Shown: piece by piece, positions 1 through 7,001 of the stretch
How the letters are laid out: each line of letters opens with the position of its first letter
Numbering within the stretch: the first letter of the stretch is position 1
Assembly (NCBI GenBank): GCA_030432735.1
Contig: JAUIMK010000004.1
Location: 1-46,513, forward strand
From: a bacterium
Lineage (GTDB): Bacteria; Myxococcota_A; UBA9160; UBA4427
DNA length: 46,513 nt
Direction of reading: 5' to 3'
Made by a program: the position numbers and the translations under genes
The notes under the pieces: generated by a model
Seen by the model: only the letters and a program-made list of their open reading frames with translations
The model's database searches: none
Told to the model about the DNA's origin: nothing

Positions 1-235
1 CCTGCGAAAGCGCGAAGTCCTCGCGGATCTGCTTGAAGGCAGACGTGAGCATCGACTGGTCGTAGTTCTCGAAGAGCGCCGCCAGCGCCACGACCCCGAC
101 CAGAGCGACGTGCCGCTCGTCCAGGCCAAGCGGCACGCGACCGAGGAAATGCGGCAGCCACCAGGGCCGGCCCACACGCCGCGGCGCTCGATCGAAGTCG
201 TGTGCGGGACCGCCATCGCCGTCGGTTTCGTGCAC
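1..235 (-). CDS. MFS transporter, N-terminal fragment (cut by window edge)
   Basis: Only the first 78 codons are present; the gene runs off the left edge. The start is GTG at 235, the first possible start after an in-frame TAG at 245-247. The N-terminus is hydrophilic, followed by a hydrophobic stretch reading VALVGVVALAALFENYDQSM and then a helix ending in TSAFKQIREDFALSQ. A first membrane helix followed by 'DQSMLTSAFKQI.EDF' is typical of major facilitator superfamily carriers, where this segment is helix 1 and the loop after it. The substrate cannot be told from this fragment. It is divergent from kdsB, with 125 bp between them. Confidence 0.6.
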   Translation of the reverse strand, partial: MHETDGDGGPAHDFDRAPRRVGRPWWLPHFLGRVPLGLDERHVALVGVVALAALFENYDQSMLTSAFKQIREDFALSQ

Positions 236-360
236 GCGCGGATCCTAGCAATCGGGGTCGGGGGACGGAGCGGGAACTGACCCTCGGATCGCGATCGCGA
301 GGGCTGGCGGCGCCCCGAGGTCGCTTCGTAGGAGAGGGCCGAGTCCGGTAGGATGGTTCC

Positions 361-1098
361 ATGTCCACGCTCGCGATCCTTCCGGCCCGATACGGCTCGA
401 CCCGCTTTCCCGGCAAGCCCCTGACCCCGATCGCGGGCAAGCCCATGATCCAGCACGTCTGGGAGCGCACGCGCGCCGCGAAGCGCGTCGACGCGGTGGT
501 CGTGGCGACCGACGACGAACGCATCCGCGAAGCCTGCGAGGGATTCGGTGCGGAGGTCGAGATGACCCGGGACGACCACCCGACCGGAACGGATCGCCTG
601 GCCGAGGTCGCCGCGCGTCGCGACCACGACGTGATCGTGAACGTGCAGGGAGACGAGCCGCTGATCGAGGGCTTCGTCGTCGACGCGGCGATCGAGGCGC
701 TCCTCGAGGACGACCGCGCCGCGATGTCCACGATCGTCCATCGCGCCGAGCCCGAGGCCTTCGACGATCCGAACCGCGTGAAGGTCGTGCTCGACGCCGC
801 GGGCTTCGCCCTCTACTTCTCCCGCGCCCCGATCCCGTTCCGCCGCAAGGACACGGGGATCGCCCCGCTCCAGCACGTCGGCCTCTATGTGTACCGCAAG
901 GACTTCCTGCTCGAGGTCGTGAAGCTCGAACGAAGCCCGGCGGAGCGGACGGAAGAGCTCGAGCAGCTGCGTGCCCTCGAGAACGGCTACCGGATCCGCG
1001 CCGCGGAGATCGAGGGCTGGACCAGCGTCCCGGTCGACGTGCCGGAAGACGTCGCCATCGTCGAAGCCGCCCTCGCCCGGTCGGGCAGCGCCGACTGA
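361..1098 (+). CDS. kdsB: 3-deoxy-manno-octulosonate cytidylyltransferase (CMP-KDO synthetase)
   Basis: The 245-aa product matches the KdsB family in length and motifs. The N-terminus carries the nucleotide-binding signature ILPARYGSTRFPGKPL (residues 6-21). VVVATDD follows around 47-53, then HPTGTDRLAEV, VNVQGDEPLI, YFSRAPIPF and HVGLYVYRKDFL. The enzyme activates KDO with CTP in the cytoplasm before KDO is added to lipid A, so the host makes lipopolysaccharide. An AGGA ribosome site lies about 8 bases before the ATG. The upstream gene is divergent and the next gene is 184 bp downstream, so kdsB may be transcribed alone. Usual partners (kdsA, lpxK) are not in view. Confidence 0.95.
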   Translation: MSTLAILPARYGSTRFPGKPLTPIAGKPMIQHVWERTRAAKRVDAVVVATDDERIREACEGFGAEVEMTRDDHPTGTDRLAEVAARRDHDVIVNVQGDEPLIEGFVVDAAIEALLEDDRAAMSTIVHRAEPEAFDDPNRVKVVLDAAGFALYFSRAPIPFRRKDTGIAPLQHVGLYVYRKDFLLEVVKLERSPAERTEELEQLRALENGYRIRAAEIEGWTSVPVDVPEDVAIVEAALARSGSAD

Positions 1099-1254
1099 GC
1101 GCGAGGCCAGGCGCCGACACGGTTCGGTAGGGGATCCGCGGACGCCGCGACCGGCTGACCCCCTCGGCCACGCGCAGTCCACCGGCAAATCCCTCGGATG
1201 GAGCGGGATTCGAATCGTCCGGGATGGAGAGCGACCCGCGATCCGCCGATGTCC

Positions 1255-1282
1255 CTCGAGGAACCCAACCTCCCTCCTCGAG
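1255..1282 (+). promoter_or_regulatory. Inverted repeat abutting the PEP-CTERM gene start
   Basis: CTCGAGGA (1255-1262) and TCCTCGAG (1275-1282) form a perfect 8-bp stem with a 12-base loop that ends one base before the ATG at 1283. The only purine-rich ribosome-site-like bases (GAGGA) are inside the 5' arm. A transcript would place the start codon at the foot of this hairpin, which could restrain translation. This rests on sequence symmetry alone. Confidence 0.4.
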
Positions 1283-1939
1283 ATGATCATCATGTCCCGA
1301 CGTTTCTTCCCGCGCGCGCTCCGTTTCGCTCGGCCGCTCGCCCTGATGACCACCCTGTTGCTCGCGCTCGTGCCGTCCCTGGCGAGCGCCCTCCCGGCGA
1401 CGGACTTCTCCTTCTCGGACGCCTCGACGCTCTCCCTCGACTTCGACGAGATCGCGATGAGCCAGAGCACGGTCATCACGAACCAGTACGAAGCCGGCTA
1501 CGGCGTCCGCTTCTCGCCGAACGTCTGGTACGAGAACAATCGCGGCGCCCTCGGCTGGGACGGAGACAACTTCGCGAACTTCCAGACCGGGACGAGCACC
1601 GTCAACTCGACGATCGAGGTGATCTTCTCCGGGACGGTGACGGCGGCCGCGATGGAGTTCGCCGCCAACACCGGAAACGCGTTCGAGTTCACGGCGCTTC
1701 GCGAAGGGGCCGTGGTCGAGACGACCGTCTTCGCCTACGGGACGTGCTGTACGCCCGCGGTCTACGGCCTCCGCGACATCGAGTTCGACACGCTGCGCAT
1801 CACGCACTCGAGCGGCGGGTCGACCTTCTTCATCGCCGACCAGCTCACCTGGAATCCCGTCCCGGAGCCGGGCACGGCGATCCTGCTCGGCCTCGGCCTG
1901 GGCGTGCTCGCCCGGCGGCCTCGAGCGACGCGCTGCTGA
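1283..1939 (+). CDS. PEP-CTERM sorting-domain secreted protein
   Basis: A 218-aa product. It begins with a signal peptide (basic residues RRFFPRALRFARP, then a hydrophobic core LMTTLLLALVPSLASA ending near residue 36). It ends with a PEP-CTERM tripartite signal: VPEPGT, a hydrophobic helix AILLGLGLGVLA and the basic tail RRPRATRC. Such proteins are exported and then processed by an exosortase in Gram-negative bacteria; no exosortase gene is in this window. The middle part is a beta-rich domain of about 160 residues with a CC pair near YGTCCTP and no recognised enzyme motif. Start could be ATG 1283 or ATG 1292. Neither has a clear ribosome site, and an 8-bp inverted repeat sits just before 1283. 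Confidence 0.82.
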   Translation: MIIMSRRFFPRALRFARPLALMTTLLLALVPSLASALPATDFSFSDASTLSLDFDEIAMSQSTVITNQYEAGYGVRFSPNVWYENNRGALGWDGDNFANFQTGTSTVNSTIEVIFSGTVTAAAMEFAANTGNAFEFTALREGAVVETTVFAYGTCCTPAVYGLRDIEFDTLRITHSSGGSTFFIADQLTWNPVPEPGTAILLGLGLGVLARRPRATRC

Positions 1940-1996
1940 CAAGCGGGCGCGTTCCTCTCGTTCGGACCCGACCCGTCGATCCTCGGGCCCAGAACG

Positions 1997-2058
1997 AAAA
2001 AGTCCCTGGGATCAGGCCTCACGGCCCCGAAGCGGCTACGACATCCGCGATCCCAGGG
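1997..2058 (-). terminator. Minus-strand intrinsic terminator with branched loop
   Basis: On the minus strand CCCTGGGATC (2058-2049) pairs perfectly over 10 bp with GATCCCAGGG (2013-2004), followed by AC and five T residues (2001-1997). The 35-base loop can fold further into GCGG...CCGC and GGCC-GTGA-GGCC, the latter closed by a GNRA-type tetraloop. On the plus strand no T-run follows, so this works as a terminator only for leftward transcription. No recognised gene upstream on that strand needs it, which implies a small transcript from the 2060-2450 region. Confidence 0.55.
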
Positions 2059-2124
2059 GCGGCGGCGTTGGGAACCTGCGTCCCACGCAGCACCTAGCTA
2101 TTTCGACGAAACGGTTCAGCGTTG

Positions 2125-2169
2125 CTAGGACGCCACCACCTCACTCGCCGTAGTGCTACGTTGGTCCAT
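2125..2169 (-). CDS. Possible 14-aa mini-ORF with consensus ribosome site
   Basis: Minus-strand ATG at 2169, preceded by GGGAGG and five bases (TAAGA), opens a 14-codon frame (MDQRSTTASEVVAS) ending in TAG at 2125-2127. The ribosome site is better than that of many real genes here. The stop codon lies in an inverted repeat (CCTAGC 2093-2098 / GCTAGG 2124-2129), and an intrinsic terminator follows about 65 bases later. It might be a leader peptide, a tiny protein or chance. The peptide resembles nothing I know. Confidence 0.3.
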   Translation of the reverse strand: MDQRSTTASEVVAS

Positions 2170-2452
2170 TCTTACCTCCCAAAGTCGGCATGGTATGGAT
2201 GGGCATGCGCCCCAAAGCGCATGCCTGGTTCCCGGGCTCAGGTGGTCGCCGTAACCGCCCCTCCGGGCCGCTCCCACGACACGCCCCCATGAACGGGCCG
2301 TGGTGAACTCGGGAATGAGTGAATTCCCTGGCGAGGAATTTATCGGAGCGATCCGGGGGCGGCCATAGTTCCGATCGGAACGGAACGGCGAACTTCGCCG
2401 GATTGCCACCCTCGGCTACGATCCCCCGCCGGATTCCCCGAGGAGAACCCCG

Positions 2453-3337
2453 ATGCCGACCCCGCCGAAAGACTCGACGACCGCGACGCTGCTCGTGAGC
2501 TGCGGCGATCGTCCGGGTCTGGTGGCCGCGCTCTCGCAGCTGCTCTACGCGCTCGGCCTGAACATCCTGGACGCGGATCAGCACACCGATCCGGTCGCCC
2601 AGAAGTTCTTCCAGCGCATCCGCTTCGATCTCGCGATCGGCGACCACGGCTCCGTGATCGACCAGAAGACCCTCGAAGGCGCGATCCGTGAGGTCGCCGA
2701 CCGCTTCGAGATGGAGTGGACGCTCCGACTCGATCGCGACGTGCCGCGAATGGCGATCTTCGTCTCGAAGACGGATCACTGCCTCTACGACCTCCTCCTC
2801 CGCCACCGGTCCGGCGAGCTCCACTGCGACATTCCGCTGATCGTGAGCAACCACCCGGACCTCGAGCCCATCGCCGAGCAGTTCGGGATCGACTACCGCG
2901 TCTATCCGATCACGAAGGAGACGAAGGCCGATCAGGAGCGCAAGGAGATCGAGCTGCTGAACCAGTACGAGATCGATCTCGTCGTGATGGCGCGCTACAT
3001 GCAGATCCTGTCGGAGCAGATGATCGCCGCGTTCCCGATGCGCATCATCAACATCCACCACTCCTTCCTCCCCGCCTTCCAGGGCGGTCGCCCCTACCAT
3101 CAGGCCTATGGTCGTGGCGTGAAGCGGATCGGCGCGACCGCGCACTACGCGACCCTCGACCTCGACGAAGGGCCGATCATCGAGCAGGACGTCGTCCGCG
3201 TCTCCCATCGCGACACCCCCAAGGACCTCGTCCGGAAGGGACGCGACGTCGAGCGGACCGTCCTCTCCCGCGCGGTCGCATGGCATCTCGACGGCCGCGT
3301 CCTCGTCTACGACAACAAGACGGTGGTCTTCGACTAG
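2453..3337 (+). CDS. purU: Formyltetrahydrofolate deformylase
   Basis: A 294-aa protein with an N-terminal ACT domain (about 10-90; SCGDRPGLVAALSQLLY) and a C-terminal formyltransferase fold (about 97-294). The catalytic set is present: N200 and H202 in INIHHSFLPAF, and D238 in TLDLDEGPII. The QGGRPYHQAYGRGVKRIGATAHY segment typical of PurU is also there. PurU hydrolyses 10-formyl-THF to formate and THF, feeding PurT-type purine synthesis and balancing one-carbon pools. The start has AGGAG 7 bases upstream. Length and motif order are normal. The stop codon is inside the first copy of a 30-bp tandem repeat. Confidence 0.95.
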   Translation: MPTPPKDSTTATLLVSCGDRPGLVAALSQLLYALGLNILDADQHTDPVAQKFFQRIRFDLAIGDHGSVIDQKTLEGAIREVADRFEMEWTLRLDRDVPRMAIFVSKTDHCLYDLLLRHRSGELHCDIPLIVSNHPDLEPIAEQFGIDYRVYPITKETKADQERKEIELLNQYEIDLVVMARYMQILSEQMIAAFPMRIINIHHSFLPAFQGGRPYHQAYGRGVKRIGATAHYATLDLDEGPIIEQDVVRVSHRDTPKDLVRKGRDVERTVLSRAVAWHLDGRVLVYDNKTVVFD

Positions 3338-3425
3338 GCTTCCGGCTGCGGGCACTCGCCGGAAAAGGCTTCCGGCTGCGGGCACTCGCCGGAAAAGGCT
3401 TCCGGCTGCGGACACTCGACGGCGG
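3336..3425. repeat. 30-bp tandem repeat, three copies, each a hairpin
   Basis: Two identical 30-base copies (3336-3365, 3366-3395) and a third diverged copy (3396-3425) follow one another with no spacer. Each intact unit starts AGGCTTCCGG and contains TTCCGGC and GCCGGAA, a perfect 7-bp inverted repeat with an 11-base loop, followed by AAA(A). The first two bases of copy 1 are the last two bases of the purU TAG. Bases GACACTCGACGG from copy 3 recur once more near 3475-3487, just before the next gene. The array may be a transcription stop, an mRNA end stabiliser or replication slippage. Confidence 0.9.
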
Positions 3426-3496
3426 GACCGCCTCTACCGGCGGCGCGCGTTCGCCGGACCGACCGCTCGGACGAGGACACTCGACGGGAATCTACG

Positions 3497-4465
3497 ATGG
3501 ACGGACGACTCGCCTTTCTCGGACTCGTATTCAGCATCCTGATCCTCGCATGGATCGGCGCCGGCGTGTTGTGGCGCGCGGCGGAGGTGGCCGAGCTCGT
3601 CGCCCCCCTCGACCCGGCCGACTACGACGAGCTCTCGGTCGTAGCCGTCGGGACCGGGAGCGAGTTCGAGAACCCGGAACGCCTCGGCCCCGCGACCGCG
3701 ATCGGGCTCGGCACGACCGTCGTCCTCGTCGATGCGGGGCGTGGGATCGCAGAAGGGCTGCGCCTCGCGAAGATCCCCGTCGACCAGCCCGCAGTCGTGT
3801 TCCTCACGAACCTGCTGCCCTACAACACCGTCGGCCTCGACGACCTCCTCGTGAGCGGCTGGCTCACGGATCGCCAGACGCCGCTCCGCGTCGTCGGACC
3901 GCGCGGAACCCGCGCCCTCGTCGAAGGGATCACCGCCGCCCACGCCGCGGGCAACGCGGCCATGGCCGACGCCCTCGGCCTGCCCGCGGCCGGCGCGAAG
4001 ATCGACGTCCGGGAAGTCGGCGACGGACACGTGGAGCCGGTCGGCCCGATCGAGGCCGAAGCACGAACGCTTCCGAACGGTCCGATTCCGACCCTCGCCT
4101 GGCGCTTCACCGATGGACAGTCGCGGATCGTCGTCTCCGGGAGCGGCTGGGGACACGACGTGCTCGCGAGCTTCGCCGGCGGCGCGGACGTCCTCGTCCA
4201 CGAAGCCGCCTATCTCCCGACCGTCGCGGAGCTCGAGGGCACCGGCGCCGTCGTCGAGGATCCCGAGCGGGTCGATCGCGACCGCGCGATGCACACGCTG
4301 ATCGATGCGGCGGGCCAGCTCGCGACGGATGCTCAGGTCGAGCGTCTCGTGCTCGTGCGTCTCCGTCCGCCGCCCTTCTTCGAGATCCAGATGAAGCGCC
4401 TCGTCGGCAACACGTTCGGAGGCGAGATCCTGATCCCGCAGGACGGCGAGCTCGTCTTCCCCTGA
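3497..4465 (+). CDS. RNase Z-like metallo-beta-lactamase fold protein with lost metal sites
   Basis: A 322-aa protein with one N-terminal membrane helix (about 5-26) and a metallo-beta-lactamase/RNase Z-like domain. The fold signatures are clear: VVAVGTGSEFENPERLGPAT, VLVDAGRGI, VGLDDLLVSGWL, VVGPRGT, GGADVLVHEAAY. The usual HxHxDH motif is replaced at 105-110 by NLLPYN. The later ligands also look changed: N194 for His, S216 for Asp in the SGD position, R288 for the last His. H235 and H266 remain. The protein is therefore probably not a metal-dependent hydrolase, and may be a membrane-tethered binding or regulatory pseudoenzyme. It follows the purU repeat array by about 70 bp. Confidence 0.8.
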   Translation: MDGRLAFLGLVFSILILAWIGAGVLWRAAEVAELVAPLDPADYDELSVVAVGTGSEFENPERLGPATAIGLGTTVVLVDAGRGIAEGLRLAKIPVDQPAVVFLTNLLPYNTVGLDDLLVSGWLTDRQTPLRVVGPRGTRALVEGITAAHAAGNAAMADALGLPAAGAKIDVREVGDGHVEPVGPIEAEARTLPNGPIPTLAWRFTDGQSRIVVSGSGWGHDVLASFAGGADVLVHEAAYLPTVAELEGTGAVVEDPERVDRDRAMHTLIDAAGQLATDAQVERLVLVRLRPPPFFEIQMKRLVGNTFGGEILIPQDGELVFP

Positions 4466-4514
4466 GCAGGAGGCGACGCGCCCGCCGTCATCGTCGTTCC
4501 GGAGCGCCAGGCGC

Positions 4515-4685
4515 TCAGCCGTAGAGCGTCGCCTGGACCTCCGCGCGGTCCTGCGCCTGCTTCCAGCGGACCTGGAGCTCCCGCGCGACGCGGAGCGCCT
4601 TCGCCTCGTCGCCCTCTTCGAGCGCGGCCCGGATGCGGTCGAGCACCCGCCCCCGAACCTCCTGTGATACCCGCGTCGTCTCCAT
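4515..4685 (-). CDS. Small helical protein, 56 aa, unknown
   Basis: Minus-strand ATG at 4685 is preceded by a full AGGAGG 7 bases upstream. The 56-aa product starts METTRVSQEVRGRVLDRIRAA and is highly charged, with no cysteine and no membrane segment. It is predicted mostly helical (RAALEEGDEAKALRVARELQ). It lies 110 bp downstream of the PQQ dehydrogenase on the same strand and could share its transcript. The gene to its other side is convergent. I do not recognise the family; the strong ribosome site and codon pattern are the evidence that it is real. Confidence 0.6.
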   Translation of the reverse strand: METTRVSQEVRGRVLDRIRAALEEGDEAKALRVARELQVRWKQAQDRAEVQATLYG

Positions 4686-4795
4686 CGCTTCGCCTCCTCG
4701 TTCGACTGGAGGATCGGGCAGGCGCGGCGATCCGGGTGTGAAGCGGTTCACCCAGCGCGATTCTTCTCGACGGGCGAAGCGACGGTGACGGACGC

Positions 4796-6928
4796 CTACG
4801 GGAGGGGCTCCGGAATCGCGTAGGCCACGTAGGTCGAGCCCGAAGGCCGGCCGAGCTTGCCACCGCCCGAGGCGATGACCAGATACTGGCGCCCGTCGAC
4901 CGAGTAGGTCGCAGGCGTCGCGAAGCCCGAGGCCGGGAGGGCGGTCTCCCAGACGACCTGCCCCGTCCGTTTGTCGAAGGCCCGAAGCGTCTCGTCCGCG
5001 CTCGCCGCGATGAAGAGCAGTCCGCCGGCGGTCACGATCGGTCCGCCGTAGTTCTCGGTCCCAGCGCCGGTGATCCCGCGCTCCGCGAGGTGCGGGTAGT
5101 CCCCGAGCGGCACCTGCCAACGGATCTCCCCCGCCGCGACGTCGATCGCGGTCAGGGTGCCGAAGGGCGGAGTGTTGATCGGGACGCCTTCCTCGTCACG
5201 CAGATACGTGTAGCCCCTGGCCACGTAGGGCGCGCTGCTCCCGGGCCGCGCGTCGAGGGTCGCCAGCGCTTTCTTCTCGTCTTCGGGGTCGGAGACGTAG
5301 GCGGTCAGCCGCTCCAGGATGGGAAGCGGGAGATGGACGAAGCCGGGCATCCGACCGCCCCCGAGCGCCAGCCTCGTCAGGATCTCGAGGTCGGTCCGCC
5401 GTTCGCCCACGTCACGGATCGAAGGACCGACGCCGGTGCCTTCGAGCTCCGCCCCATGACAGACCGCGCAGTTCTCGAGATAGAGGCTCCGTGGGTTCAC
5501 GTCCTTCGGCGCCTCCATCATCGTCATCACGCCGCCGACCTCGTTCGCGTTCACGTAGAGGAGGCCGGTCTCCGCGTCCCAGGCGGCACCGCCCCACTCG
5601 GCGCCGCCATCGAATCCGGGATACATGACCGAGCCCTCGAGACTCGGCGGGATGAAGTTCTCGCCCATTCGCATGCCCTCGAGACGCGCGACCTGGCTCG
5701 CGTGGAATCCCGCGCCGCGCCGATCGTCATCGATCCGGCCGAGATCCATCGCCTGCCGCGTGAAGGGTGGCGGTGCCGTCGGGAAGGGCTGCGTCTTCGC
5801 GACCCACTCCCCGGGAAGGATCGAACCATGGACCGGACGTTCTTCGATCGGGAAGACCGGCTCTCCCGTCACCCGGTCGAAGACGAAGAGGAATCCACTC
5901 TTGGTGGTCTGGGTGATCGCATCGATCCGCCTCCCGTCCCGCTCGATCGTTACGAGGTTCGGCGGCGCGGGCAGGTCGCGATCCCACAGGTCGTGATGGA
6001 TGGTCTGGAAGTGCCAGAGGCGCTCGCCGGTTCGCGCGTCGAGGGCGAGCAGCGAGTTCGCATAGAGGTTGTCGCCCGGACGATCGCCCCCCCAGAAATC
6101 CGGGGTCGCGGAGCCCGTCGGCAAATAGACGATCCCCCGCTCCCGATCGAGAGTCACGCCGGACCAGGAGTTGGCGCCGCCGCGCTCTCGCCACGCGCCC
6201 GCGGGCCAGGTCTCCGCCCCGAACTCGCCGTCGTGCGGGATCGTATGGAAGCTCCAGCGGAGCGCCCCCGTGCGGAGATCGAAGGCGCGAACGTCCCCGG
6301 GCGCGGCGCCGTCGACCTCGCCGACCTTGGTGCCGAGGATGATCGTGTCCTCGAAGACGACGCCGGGCGTCGGTGAGCCGACGTCCGAAGCTTCGAGACC
6401 GTGAGCGAGTCCCGTGCGCAGGTCGATGCGACCGTCTCCGCCGAAGCGCGGGTCGGGCCGGCCGGTCTTCGCGTCGAGCATCCAGAGGTCCTGCCCGGAG
6501 GCGGCGAGGATCCGTCCGCCGTCGGGGCCGGCCCAGTGGACGACCCCGCGGTTGTGCCCCTGCGCGGCGCTGCCGTGGGCGGTCGGGTCGAAGCGCCAGA
6601 GCTCCTTCCCCGTCGCCGCATCGAGGGCGAAGGGATGCGATCGCGGCGTCGTCCCGTAGAGCACGCCGCCGACGACGATGGGGTTGCATTGGATCTGACT
6701 GAGGCTGCCCTCGATCGGACCCGTATCGTAGGTCCAGACCGGTTCGAGGAGGTGGACGTTGTCGAGGGTGATCTGATCGAGCGGCGAGGCGTGCGAGCGG
6801 CCCGCGTCGCCGAGGTACTCGCGCCATTCCCAGTCCGCCGCCGACTCCGGCGTCTCCGAAGGCTCTACCCGCAGACAGCCGGTCAGACCGAGAACGACCA
6901 CCCCCAACGCCACCCCGAGACCACGCAT
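4796..6928 (-). CDS. PQQ-dependent dehydrogenase with inserted haem c, lipoprotein
   Basis: A 710-aa quinoprotein. The start at 6928 has a GGAGGG site and gives a lipoprotein signal (MRGLGVALGVVVLGLTGC, Cys18). Propeller repeats follow: ALDAATGKELWRFD (101-114), AFDLRTGALRWSFHTI (215-230), LALDARTGERLWHFQTIHHD (294-313). A c-type cytochrome segment is inserted near 484-545 with C487-x2-C490-H491 and probable axial M527. The propeller then resumes. Family members oxidise sugars or alcohols in the periplasm using PQQ; the haem probably passes electrons onward. An earlier start in the same frame (7027) would bury the signal peptide and is unlikely. The substrate is unknown. Confidence 0.88.
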   Translation of the reverse strand: MRGLGVALGVVVLGLTGCLRVEPSETPESAADWEWREYLGDAGRSHASPLDQITLDNVHLLEPVWTYDTGPIEGSLSQIQCNPIVVGGVLYGTTPRSHPFALDAATGKELWRFDPTAHGSAAQGHNRGVVHWAGPDGGRILAASGQDLWMLDAKTGRPDPRFGGDGRIDLRTGLAHGLEASDVGSPTPGVVFEDTIILGTKVGEVDGAAPGDVRAFDLRTGALRWSFHTIPHDGEFGAETWPAGAWRERGGANSWSGVTLDRERGIVYLPTGSATPDFWGGDRPGDNLYANSLLALDARTGERLWHFQTIHHDLWDRDLPAPPNLVTIERDGRRIDAITQTTKSGFLFVFDRVTGEPVFPIEERPVHGSILPGEWVAKTQPFPTAPPPFTRQAMDLGRIDDDRRGAGFHASQVARLEGMRMGENFIPPSLEGSVMYPGFDGGAEWGGAAWDAETGLLYVNANEVGGVMTMMEAPKDVNPRSLYLENCAVCHGAELEGTGVGPSIRDVGERRTDLEILTRLALGGGRMPGFVHLPLPILERLTAYVSDPEDEKKALATLDARPGSSAPYVARGYTYLRDEEGVPINTPPFGTLTAIDVAAGEIRWQVPLGDYPHLAERGITGAGTENYGGPIVTAGGLLFIAASADETLRAFDKRTGQVVWETALPASGFATPATYSVDGRQYLVIASGGGKLGRPSGSTYVAYAIPEPLP

Positions 6929-7001
6929 CCCCACGCCCTCCTCTACTCGCTTCGCACGAGAGAAAGAGCATAGACCGACGGACGCGCCGGGCGAGATCGC
7001 G

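Larger units (their letters stand above)
1940..2452. other. 513-bp intergenic region between PEP-CTERM gene and purU
   Basis: No ordinary gene is visible. The stretch is rich in fold-back sequences: the minus-strand terminator at 1997-2058, CTGCGT/ACGCAG at 2076-2090, CCTAGC/GCTAGG at 2093-2129, and a 9-bp stem GGCATGCGC/GCGCATGCC with a 6-base loop at 2202-2225. A further 7-bp hairpin (CGGCGAA/TTCGCCG) lies at 2386-2400. A local AT-rich patch near 2338-2344 reads TAAATT on the minus strand and could be a -10 element. purU has its own AGGAG site 7 bases before its ATG. I do not recognise any known riboswitch class in either direction. Confidence 0.6.

Noticed and set aside
287-296. GATCGCGATC palindrome, a HIP1-like motif
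   Set aside because: Such sequences are frequent here through Ile/Ala/Asp/Arg codon use at high GC; no special distribution noted.
1207-1216. GATTCGAATC, resembling a tRNA T-loop
   Set aside because: No matching acceptor, anticodon or D arms could be found around it; a palindrome only.
245-1942. Long open frame on the minus strand across kdsB and the PEP-CTERM gene
   Set aside because: Arginine- and proline-rich low-complexity translation, opposite a clear kdsB; a shadow caused by high GC.
3334-3537. Peptide with repeated ECPQPEAFSG on the minus strand
   Set aside because: It is just the translation of the 30-bp DNA repeat; no ribosome site and no conserved domain.
4731-4753. Short GGGTGTGAA/TTCACCC hairpin as a terminator for the PQQ gene
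   Set aside because: Weak bulged stem, no T-run, and it would cut off the small 56-aa gene behind it.
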